From the NCBI GenBank assembly GCA_018780145.1, contig JADMKA010000032.1, forward strand, positions 1-64,000: 64,000 nucleotides of DNA. The letters are read 5' to 3'. The translations under genes were made by a program, and so were the position numbers. The stretch's first letter is position 1; every line of letters starts with the position of its first letter. Below, piece after piece: positions 35,727 to 47,700 of this stretch. The notes beneath the pieces were generated by a model that did no database searches, was not told the origin of the DNA, and saw only the letters and a program-made list of their open reading frames with translations. This DNA is from Vitreoscilla sp. Lineage in GTDB: Bacteria > Pseudomonadota > Gammaproteobacteria > Burkholderiales > Burkholderiaceae_C.

Positions 35727-38700
35727 CTACAAGAACGCCTGTGGAATTGTGAAGGGTACCTGGTGGATGCCAACCGCAAGGTGTTGAAGTCGGATACCCA
35801 TCGGCTCTCCGAGCATTTTGAACGTTGACATCGCCTGAACAAGTTGCCCAGCCACCAGCGATGGCCGCCAGTCAAGTCGGTCACGGCCCGGGTCACCTAT
35901 GGATCGATCCCGTCGCGGCCACCGGTAGCCATCTTCGTCGCAACGGTTGAACCTCGTGCTCTCGTGTTCGACGGCGGCAAGATGGGGCCCGTCGGCGAGG
36001 GCCTCCACTTGCGCAGCAGTCAGCGTGCCGTCCGAAAAGACAAAACTCTCAACCTGCTGGGAACGATCCCAGTACCAGTCGACGATCACCACCCTGTCAA
36101 TCTTATTGGGGTTTGAATTGGCGATGTGCACCTCGAGGTCGTCGCCGACATGGAAATAGGTCGCGTCGGCCATGCGCAACGTCGGCCCGAAATCCACGAC
36201 GTCGTTGGAAGGCCCCCCCTCGTCCTCCCACTCGGAGATCTTGTCGATGCCGTAGTTGGAACGCATGAGGTAGGTATCGCTGCCGCTGCCGCCCCAAAGC
36301 TGGTCGTAGCCGACGCCGCCGTCCAGCGTGTCATCCCCTGAGCCAGCGTCCAACATGTCTGCGCCCACCAGGCCATATAACCTGTTCGCAGACTCATTGC
36401 CAATGATGGAGTTGCTAAGTGAGTTCCCGCTGCCGTCGATGGCGCCTGCACCGTACTTCAGATCGAGTTGTTCAATGTTGAGCGCCAGACTTGCGATCGA
36501 AACGCTCGACTCAACAACGTCGTATCCGCTATCCAGGCCCTCGGTTACGGAATCGGCGAGGTTGTCGACAACGTAGGAGTCGCTCCCGCCGCCGCCAGTC
36601 ATTGCGTCGGCACCAGCCCCACCGTTCAAGTACCCGCCGCCAGGCCCTGCGTTCAGGGTGTCATTGCCATCGTCTCCATACAGAACAACTCCACCAAGTG
36701 CCGTCGAGATCAGCCTGTCGGCACCGCCGCCGCCATACAGATGGGTCCCTTCAAACCTCGCCGTCAACGTGTCGTCGCCTTCGAGGCCGTACACCCGGCT
36801 GTCGGCCTCGACATCCTGCAAGTTGTCGCTTCCGCTGGTTCCTTCGACCCAGCGTTCGCCCCACTCCATGTACTTTCGGTCCCACACGGTGCCGTCGGCA
36901 AAGACAATTTGATCCACATAGGCCAGTTGGTTTTCAGAGTAGCTTTGGCCTTCTGCTGTCTTGCTGTCGCCAAGAACCAGGATCGAATCACCGGTGGCGG
37001 CGTTGGAAATCCGAAGCCCTTCACCGGACTCCCAATCCAATTCAATGCTGCTTGCTGCGACGCTGGAATCAAAGTAGACGGAGTTCGGTGCGCCATCGGG
37101 CACGACCGATGTAGACCGCCCCGCCCCGCTCAAGCCAAGCATGTTGGCCTCATTGAGGGTGTCGTGCCCCCAGCCGGCCGCAAACTCGTAGACATCCGCC
37201 CCGTGCCCTCCGCTCAGCGTGTCGTCTTGAGCACCCCCAACCAGGGTGTCCGCGCCATCACCAGCGACCAAGGTGTCGTCGCCCAGATCACCGGCCAGCC
37301 GCTGGCCCAACGCGTTGCCTGCAACGTAGTCGTTCCCCAGGCCCCCGGACAGCGTTGTTGTGGAACCCAACGGAGCGATCAAGAGATCGTCACCGCTGGT
37401 CGGAACGGTGAAGTTCGAGAGACCAACAGCCATGGCCATGGCTTCGCCTGTCAGGAAAGCACCGCCGAAGGTCAGCGTGTTCACGGGAGAGATCAGCTCA
37501 TTGCCGGTTGCGGAGTAGTAGTCGCTGATCACCATGCGGTCCGAGGCGCTCAGTGTGATGACCAACTCGGCCCCGTCGCGCGAGAAGCGCAGTGCGGTCG
37601 GGTCAACGCTGGCGTCCAGATCCACCGATATCTGCTGGTTGGCGCGCAGCTGGTCACGGTCCAACTCGCTGACTCGAGCCGCCCGGTAGCCATAGGTCGC
37701 GTCTTCGCTGAGAGCGTGCGGTAGCTCGTAGCGCTCCCATACGTACTCGCCATCGTATTCGACGGTGTCGTGCCCGCTGCCCGCGCCCAGACGGATGTGA
37801 GCGCCCTCATGCATGGGGCTGCCGCCGATGCGCCCGTTGACCCGATAGCCAACGTGGTATGAATCGTCACCTTGCCCGCCGTCCAACCAGTCCTCGCCAC
37901 CGTGGCTGATCAAGGTGTCGTTGCCGGTTCCACCGAGCAGACTGCCCCGCCCCAAGGACGACATGTCGTCGATCAGGTCGTTGCCGCCCAAACCTTCGAT
38001 GGTGCTTGCGGCCCCTGCGCTCTTCAGTACATTGTTCAGGTCGTTTCCGCGCAGGTCGAAGGCCGCCAAGCTGGAGATGTCAGCGGTGACATTCTCGATG
38101 TTGGAGAACGCGCCCAAGCTGAGCACGCCGTTCACCACGAACGATTCGTCCAGGACCTCGACGGTGTCTGTGCCACCGCCCACGCTCTCGATCGCCGAGT
38201 CGCCTTGGCCAAGGCGATAAACGTCGTCGCCGCCTTGGCCAGTAAGCTGGTTCGCCGCCGAGTTGCGCGAGCCGTCCAGCAGGTTACTGCTGTTGTTGCC
38301 GGTGCCGGAGACTGCTGCACTGCCCACAAGGATCAGACCCTCGATGTTGGTGCCGAGGGCGTATGCGATGCCGGTCTCGACATAGTCGGCGTCACCTGCG
38401 AACGCGTCCAGCACGGCGTCCAGCGCGTTGTCGACCACGAAGGTCTGGGCGCCTGAGCTTCCAATCATCGTGTCGGCACCGAGACCGCCATCGACGCGGG
38501 ACCTGACCGCATCAGAAACATCGATCTGGATTCGGTTCGCGAGGTCGTTGCCGTGGTACGCCCGGTCATAGTAGAAGTCAGTGCCGTCGTTGACAATGCT
38601 GTACGCATCGATTTGCACAACCATGTCTTCGAGGTTCGCCTCCAGCGTGCGCTCCGCATGGTCCGTCTTGACGAGGTCATGCCCATGTCCGGCGGCCTCT

Positions 38701-41700
38701 TCAATCAGGTCGATCCGGAATTCGGCGTAGGCGTTGGAGTTTGTCCGGTCGATGTAGGTGTCATCGCCAAGACCACCGGCCAACGTATCTGGGAGAAACC
38801 CACCGTCGATCACATTTGCGCCGCTGTTGCCGACGACCCTGTTTGACCTGTCGTTTCCTGTGGCAGTCAAAGCCAAGTTGCCGGTGAGCTCCAAGTTCTC
38901 CACATAGGCTGGCAGCGTCAGCGAGATGCTCGAACGCACGACATCGGCATCGTTTGCGTTCGAGTCGTTGATCACATCCCGATAGTGATCAACCAGAAAC
39001 ACGTCGTTTCCAGAGGTTCCGGTCAGCGTATCGGCGGTCGCGGGCGCATTGACGCGAGCCAGTATGTCGGCATAAGTCCAGACGGTTCCGTCACCAAACT
39101 CGAATCGTTCTATCGTGCTGGTGCTGCTCACACCAAAATACTCCCGAACCCAGACCTCCGCACCCGTCGACACCACCCTCAGGACAAAAGAGTCGTTGGT
39201 GAAACCGCCGCCGCCGTAGTCACCGGACACGCGGAACAGCTCAAGATCCGAGGGTGCGATGCCATCGATGAAGCGGGCGACATCGCCCGACCCGGCGTTG
39301 CTGTCTGACAGCAGGTCAATGCCCGAGTCAGCGCCAAACTCGTAGAGGTCGTTGCCGTAGCTGCCATACAGATAGTCGTTGCCCGTGCCGCCAACGAGTG
39401 TGTCGTCTTGAGCGTAGCCAAACAGCGTGTCGTTGCCTCCTTGACCGAACAGCCAGTCGGGTGCCGGATCGCTGCCGCGCAATACTTCGTCGGCATCCGT
39501 ACCCACTTGCTTGAAGGCATTCAATTCCGCACCAGACCAAACCACGTCGGGCGCAGAGACAAATCGAACTTCGTCGACCTGGCTGGCACCGCCCACGAAG
39601 AGTTGGTTGGCCAATTCCACCGTGAAGGTCTGCAAGTCCATCGCTGGTGAGCGGATCTCAAGAACCAGGTTCGTGCCCACGGCCTTCCGGGTCACATGCT
39701 CGGGCAGGATCCCTGCCGCCAAGTAGACGACGTCGCCATCGCTTCCACCCCAGACTTGCACCGCGCGGCTGGTTCCAGGGGCTGAGGCAGCGCCAATCCG
39801 ATAGATGTCCGCTCCGGAACCACCTTGCATGGTGTCGCTGGTGCCCCGGTCATCGAACAGATCGTCGTTGCCAGACTCGCCGAAGAGTTGGTCGTTGCCG
39901 CCGCCACCTATCAAGGTGTCGTTGCCATCGCCACCACCGATCTGGTTGGCCCCGGCGTTGCCTGTCAGCACGTTCGCGCCGGAATTGCCGGTTGCCGTTA
40001 GATTCAACGTCCCGGTCAGGGTCAGGTTCTCGATGTTGGCAAAGGCCGCACTTGTGAGGTTGGCTGTGATGGCCACTTGAACGGTGTCCGTGCCGCCACC
40101 CGCAAGTTCGACTGCCTTGTCGTTGGAACTGCTGAACACATAGGTGTCGTCCCCATCGCCGCCGACCATGCTGTCGTTGCCCGCCCCACCATCCAGCACG
40201 TTGGCGGCACCATTTCCCGTGAGGGTGTTGATGCCCGCATTGCCGGTGGCATTGACTGCAGCGCTGCCCGCCAGCGCCACGTTCTCGATGTTCACATAGC
40301 GGTCATCCAAGGTGACCGTGACCTCGGACATCACGGTGTCGATACCGCCATCGACGGCCTCGACAACCGTGGAGCCGGTGCGCAGAACATACGTGTCATC
40401 GCCCGAACCGCCGTTCAGGGTGTCGAGGCCGCCGGCCCCACCATCGAGCGTGTCGTTGCCGGCAAGGCCATAGAGGCTGTTCGTGCCGGTGTTGCCTGTC
40501 AGGCGATTGGCGTTGCTGGATCCGGTGGCGTCCAGGTTCCCGGCACCCGTGAGCGTCACGTTCTCGACCTGGCTGTAGCCGGCCAGATCGATCCCGATGC
40601 TCGCCTCGATGGCATCGAGGCCTTCTCCTGCCAACTCGATAATCGCGTCGCCAGCGTCGTCCACGACATAGGTGTCGTCACCCATGCCGCCGCGAAGGAG
40701 ATCCGCGCCACGGCCCCCGTCGAGGCGGTTATTGCCCGCGTTTCCGGTGAGCTGGTTGGCGAGTGTGTTGCCGGTGCCGCCGATGTTCCCCTTGCCCACG
40801 AGCACCAGGTTTTCGACGTTGTCAGCCAGCTTGGCCGGCGTGATGTCGGCATGCACGGTGTCCAACCCTTCACCGACGAGCTCGGTCACCACGTCCTTCG
40901 TGCTGTGAATCACATAGGTGTCGTCTCCCTCGCCGCCCAGCAGCGTGTCCTTGGCGCCCACGCCGCCGTCCAGCGTGTCGTTGCCTCCCAGCCCACTCAA
41001 GGTATTGCTCGCGGCATTGCCCGTCAGATGGTTGTGCAGCCCATTGCCCGTTCCGCTCAGGCTGTCCGCACCCGTCAGGACCAGGTTCTCGACGTTGTCC
41101 ATCAGCTGGCTCACCGACACGCCGGCTTCCACCGTGTCCTGCCCGCCTTCTGCGCTTTCGACAATGGTGTCGGGTGCCGCCAGAGCGGCCTGGCCCGGCA
41201 GGCCCAGCAGGTGGCGCCACCGCTGGAGCAAGCTACCCAACAGCCCGGTGGACGTGGGGGCAGAGGAGCGCCAACCCAGCGCGTAGTCCTCCCCCGCTTC
41301 CAGCCAGCGCATAGGCCAACGCGTCGCCCAACTCGCCGCCTGCGCCACGCCCGTGGTCTCCGCCGCCAGCACATAGGTATCGTTGCCAGCGCCGCCGCGC
41401 AGCACGTCCGTGCCCAGGCCGCCGTCGAGCGTGTCGTCGCCGGCGCCTCCATCGAGCTGGTTGCCCTGCGCGTTGCCGGTGATCTTGTTGGCCAGGTCGT
41501 TGCCGGCGCCGTCTTGAGCTGTGCCCGTCAACACCAGGTTCTCGACCGCACTCCAGCCGTCCAGTGTGGCGGAGACACTGCTGTTCACCGTGTCGGTGCC
41601 CTGACCAGCGGCTTCGACAACCTCGTCGCCCGCCGAGTCGATTGTGTAGACATCGTCCCCACCGCCCCCTGCGAGCGTGTCGTCGCCCGCGCCGCCGTCG

Positions 41701-44700
41701 AGTTGGTTGGCCGCGGCGTTGCCCCACAGTTGGTTGTTCAAGGTGTTGCCCGTGCCGTTGATGGCCGCGTCACCCGCCAGGATCAGGCGTTCCACCTCGG
41801 CGGCCAGGGTGAAGCTCGCCTCGGATTGCACCGTGTCCACACCTTGCCCGGCCTTCTCCACGACGTTGTCGCCACTGTCGACGATGTACCAGTCGTCCCC
41901 CTGGCCGCCCACCAGCTTGTCATTGCCACCCGCCCCGGCCAAGGTGTCGTGACCTTCTTGACCGCTGAGGGTGTTGGCGTTGTCATTGCCCACCAGCTGA
42001 TTGGCCAGCGCATTGCCGGTGCCGTTGATCTTGGCGCTGCCCGCGAGCACCAGGTTCTCCACGTTGTCGGCCAGGTTGCCTGTGCTCGTGAACCACTGGC
42101 GCACCGTGTCCGCCGTTCCGCCATCGGCCGCCTCGGCCAGCACATCTCCCGCTGCGGTCAACTCATAGGTGTCGCTGCCGGCACCGCCGATCAGGGTGTC
42201 GTCACCACCACTAGCCTTGAGCAGGTTGTCCAGCGCATTGCCGGTCAGCGTGAAGGCCCCGCTGCCCGTCAGCTCGGCGTTCTCCACGTTGTCGGCCAGC
42301 GTCCAGCTGGTGGCCACCAACGCGGTGTCCGTGCCCTCGTTCTGGTTCTCGCTCACGCGGTCGTTGACCAAGTCCAGCACATAGGTGTCGTCACCCGCAC
42401 CACCGCGCAGTTCGTCGGCACCCGCGCGGCCATCCAGCTTGTTGTTGGCTGCATTGCCGGTGATCAGGTTGCCCAGATCATTGCCGGTGCCGTCGTTCGC
42501 GGCGTCCCCGGTCAGCGTGAGGTTCTCCACGTTGTCCGCCAAAGGGGCCAGGGTGGCGCTGGTGTGGACCGTGTCGGTTCCTTGGCCGGCGCCCTCGTTG
42601 ACCTTGTCGGCCGCACTGTCCACCACATAGCTGTCGTCACCATCGCCGCCCTTCAGCACATCGGCCCCACCGGCTCCGTCCAGCGTGTCGTTGCCGCCGG
42701 AGCCATTGAGCGTGTTGGCCGCCGAGTTGCCTGTCAGGCGGTTGTTGGCCACGTTGCCCGTAGCGTTGATGGCCAGGTCGCCCGTCAACTGCGCGTGCTC
42801 GATGGCGGCGAGGCTGCCTGACAAGTTCACCGTGGCGGCGGATCGGACCGTGTCCTCCCCCTCGCCGGCCAGCTCTATCACCGTGTCGTTGGCGTTGTCC
42901 AGCACATACGTGTCATCGCCCAAGCCGCCGGCCAAGGTATCGTTGCCGGCACCACCGTCGAGCGTGTCGTTGCTGCCCCCGCCGCTGAGCGTGTTGTTGC
43001 TGCTGTTGCCCGTCATCGCATTGGCCAGCGCCGAGCCGGTGCCGCTGTAGGCTCCGCCTTCGCCGAGCACCAGGTTCTCTACGTTGGCGTGGTTGTTCAG
43101 GTCCACCGCGCCCGCAAACCCGATCGTGTCGGTGCCCGCCTCGGCAGCCTCGGTCACGGTGTCGTTGGGGGAATCGATGACGTAGGTATCGTCACCCAAC
43201 CCACCGGCCAAGGTATCGTCGCCGGCCTTGCCGTCGAGCACATTGGCGCCGTCGTTCCCGGTCAATGCGTTGCCATACTGGTTGCCCGTGGCATCCACAG
43301 ACACCGCACCGAGCAGCGTCAGGTTCTCGACGGTGTCGCCCAGCGTGTAGCTGATGACGGACAGAACCGTGTCCGTGCCTTCTGCCAGTACCTCGGTGAC
43401 CTGATCCCCGGCACTGTCGACAAAGTAGGTGTCGTCGCCGGCGCCGCCTGCAAGCACGTCCTCGCCGCCGCCGCCGATCAGCGTGTCCTTGCCGGCGTTT
43501 CCCGTCAGTTCGTTGGAATCAGCATTGCCGATCAGCAGGTTGTCGGCGGTGGTGCCGGTGAGATTGAATGCGCCTCCTTCGAGCAAGGTCGCGTTCTCGA
43601 CGTTGGCGTACTTGGTGCTGGTCAAGTCCACCGTGCCAGCAAACTGAACGGTGTCATTGCCCTCGCCCGCCAGCTCGGTCACGGTGTCTGTGGTGGCACT
43701 GAGCACGAAGGTGTCGTCGCCCAACCCGCCCTTGAGCACGTCCGACCCCAGGCCGCCGTCCAGCGTGTCGTCACCTGCCAGGCCGGTGAGGGTGTTCGCA
43801 CCGCTGTTGCCGGTGATGGTGTTGTTCAGGTCGTTGCCGGTGCCGCTGTAGCTCGACGTCCCGTCCAGCACCAGGTTTTCGACCTCGCCGTACTTGAGCC
43901 TGTCCAGGGTCAAGGTACCCTGGTAGCGGATGGTGTCCATACCCTCGCCGGCCAGTTCCTTGGCGCCGTCGGAGGAGGTGCTGAACACATAGGTGTCGTC
44001 ACCGACGCCGCCCTCCATGGTGTCGGTGCCCAGCCCGCCATCGAGCTTGTCGTTGCCCTGCATGCCGTAGAGCCTGTTGCCCAGGCCGTTGCCGGTGAGC
44101 TCGTTGTCCAGCTCGTTGCCCGTGGCCGCGCTGCCTGTGGCAGCAGCGCTCGTCAAGGCCAGGTTCTCGGTGGCAGCGCCAAGAGTGAACGAGACGTCGG
44201 CGTAGACCTTGTCGATGCCGCCATGGTCGTACTCCACCACCTGCTGATTCGCGGCCTTGACGTAGTAGGTGTCGTCGCCCCAGCCGCCATTGAGCACGAT
44301 GCTCTGCGTGTAAGCGTTCAAGGTGTCATTGCCCGAGCCGCCGTGGAGCGCCCGTGTGCCTGGCGCCGCAGTCAGCGCGATGGGCTCCCACACGTTGAGC
44401 TGCAGCCACTGCGCGAATCCGGTGGCGTCGTTGGATTGGGCTGCCGCTTCGCCGCCATCCTCCTCGGAACCCACGAACTCCAGCGCCGTGATCGCACCGG
44501 CCAAGCCACCCTCCACCCAGAGGGATTGGCCTTCACCAAAGGTGATGCGCAGGTCGCTGCCGAACGCCTCGACCTGACTGGCCGAGCCGCGTATGACCAG
44601 GGTGTTCTCGCCCTGCGTGTCGGCAATGTGCTCACTCACGCCCACCGTCAACCCGGTGGCGTCCACGATATAGCGGTCGTTGCCCTCGCCACCATCCATG

Positions 44701-47700
44701 TAGTCTGAACCGACGCCCCCCTCCAGCAGGTCATCGCCCTTGCCGCCATGGAGCGCGTCGTCGCCATCGCCACCGCTGAGCGCGTCGTTGCCCAGGCCGC
44801 CAACCAGCGTGTCCCGCCCGGCCTCGCCGAACAGGGCGTCGTCACCGCCCATGGTGAAGTCGCCGCCGGTGCTCGTCTCGTCGCCGCCAGCGACCCAGTC
44901 GTCGCCATCGCCGCCAAAGACCAGGTCGTCACCGCCCTGCCCTTGCAGGGTGTCGTCGCCATCGCCACCGTCCAGCCAGTCGGCACCGTGAAAGTCCTGC
45001 GCCAGGTCGGCGTCATCGCCCCACAGCGCATCGCCACCGGCGCCCCCTTCAAGGGTGTCGTCAGCCCCACCGCCGGTCAACGAGTCATTGCCCTCGGCAC
45101 CCTCCAGCAGGTCGGCGCCGTGGTAGTCACCGCCCAGTGTTCGGTTGTCGCCGAACAGCCTGTCGTTGCCCTCACCTCCATAGAGCACATCAGCGTCGCC
45201 GTCGCCCACCAACTGGTCATCGCCATCGCCGCCGTCCAGCGTGTCCGAGCCGTGGTATTCGCCGCCAATGTCGTCCGAATCGCCCCACAACATGTCGTTG
45301 CCAGTGTCGTCCCCGCCAACCAGCCAGTCGTTGCCGCCATCGCCAAGGAGCGTGTCATCGCCAACGCCACCATCGAGCGAGTCATCACCATGAAACGCCA
45401 CGTCGGTGTGCACCGTGTCGCCCTGCAGCCTGTCGGCACCTTCGCCGCCCGCCAGCGTATCGTCGTCACCGTCGCCAAACAGGGCATCGTTGCCCGCCCC
45501 GCCGTCCAGCGAATCCGCTCCATGGAACGCCCCATCGATGGGATTGCTCGCCACATGGGCACCGTCGCCCCATAGGGTATCGTTGCCGACACCGCCCTGG
45601 AGGGTGTCCTGCCCCCCGTCACCAGAGAGCTTGTCGTTGCCCTCTCCACCATCCAGCTCATCGTCTCCGTGATACAGACCGTCGAGACCGTCTGTGTCGC
45701 AGACCAGAAGCGAGATGTCGCCCCAGAGTTCGTCGTCATCCGCCCCGCCCGACAAAGCATCGTCCTGGCCCCCACCGCTCAGCGTGTCCTTGCCTTTGCC
45801 CCCGTCGAGAATGTCGCGCCCGTGCTGGTCGCCGAGCACGGTCTCCATGTAGCCAATCTTGTCGATACCGTCGCCGGCGATCCAGTCGGCGCCGTCGCCG
45901 CCGGACAGCATGTCATCGCCGTCCAGGCCGCGAAGGTTGTCGTCTCCGTCTTCACCGTACAAGAAGTCGTCGCCCGCGCCGCCATCGACCAGGTCGTTTC
46001 CAGCCCCGGCCTCGACAACGTCGGCGTCGGCGTCGTTCGATCCTTCGGCAATGGCATCCAACTCTTCGCCGTCGACCAGGACGACGATCTCGAAGTTGGA
46101 GGCGCCAGGTGAGTAGGCACCCCAGGTGTCGCCCGACGCATGGGGGTCATGGCCGCCTTGAGGTGCCCACGGCGGATCGTCGTCCTTGAGTTGTCGGCTC
46201 ACCACCAACGAGCGCGACGACACGATGACGTCATTGCCTTCGCCTCCGACGATCCAATCGCTGCCCGCTCCGCCGCCAATCAGGTCGTCGCCGTCGCCGC
46301 CGTCGATGACGTCCTTGCCAACACCGCCATCCAGCGCGTCGTTGCCGCCTTTGCCTTGGATGTCGTCTGTTTCGTCAGCGGTGCCATAAGCGACGATCAC
46401 ATCACTGAAGTCCTCCTCGTACACACCGTTCACCAGCTCGCCGGTCTCGGTGTCCCACTGCGTATGGCTCCAGCCGTAGTAGTGGTCCGAGATCTCTGCC
46501 CGCTGGTCCCCGATGTAGTACTTGTCTGAATCACCGCCGTCCTTGAGCTTGAGCTGGATGGCGTTGGCGATCACCGGCTCCTCGGCAACCTGGGTGCCCT
46601 GGCCCGCCACGGCAGACGCAATGCCCTGCCAGGTCGCGGTGACCACATAGTCCTGGTCGGCATCGAGCTCACTGGCGCCGGCCAGCGCGAAGCTCAGCTC
46701 CGTCTGACCTTCTTCGAGCTGGATCGTCGCCTCGCCGGTGATCTCGACCACCTCGCCGTTGGCGATCAGCTGCAACGTGCCCTCGGTGCCCTCGACCTTG
46801 ATGTTCAATGTGTCGCCCGCACTGGCCGCCTGGTTCAGGTGGGCGGTGAAGCTGCCGCCCGCGCGCTCGGACGCCTCGGCCTGCAGGTCTTGCACGCTGT
46901 CCCGGTCGAAGATCCAGGCGACAGCGGTGTCGAATGGGCTGTCTGCGCCTTCTTCCGTCAGCACCAGCGCGCGCTGCTTCTCCAGGTGGATGCCCAGATA
47001 GCCTTCGCTGCCCTGTGCCGCTTGCACATCGAAGTTGCGGACAATGATGGCGTTCCCATCGAACCCGGTCTGCGCATGGATGGACAGGCTCTGGCCGGTC
47101 AAGCTTCGCGAGTCGGCCACCAGCTCCAATGTGAGCAACAGACCCGAGCCGGTCTTGGTGACCCAGGTGTTGTTGCCGGCCGAGCGCGTTGCGCCCAGGG
47201 TGGAGCCGTTGACTTCGATGCTGCCCTTGTCGTCGCGGTCGACGACCACATCCATGCCGTAGCTGCCGCTGAAGACGTAGGTGTCGTCGTCCCAACCGCC
47301 CAATAGGGTGTCGGCTCCGCTGGCGCCGTCGAGCCGGTCGTCACCGTCGTTGCCTTCGAGCCGATCGTTGCCGCCGGCCCCGTTGACCTTGTCGTTGCCA
47401 CCGCCGCCGTAGAGGTGGTCGATCGCCTCGGTGCCGTTGAGTGTGTCGCTGCGGGCGCTGCCGAACTTGATGCCGATAGGCAAGCCTTTACCAGTGACCG
47501 TGAGCGACATGTTGGTTGCCGTGTCGTAGGCGGTGAAGGGTTGCGGGACAGTGGCCGTGACGTTAGTCAGGCTGGTGTTGCTCTGGTTGGCGCTTGCCAA
47601 ACCGGTGAGGTAGGCGGCGCGATCGTTCAAGTAGCTGTCGCTGAAGTTCGCCAGGCCAGCCTCGCGCTCATGGGGCTTCAATGCGAGGTCGCCAACCCAA

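Noticed and set aside
40077-42821. A 914-codon open frame on the plus strand inside the RTX gene
   Set aside because: It is the antisense shadow of the tandem RTX repeats: its repeated phrases (such as VVAGAAIQ-like stretches) mirror the repeats and have no independent family or start signal.
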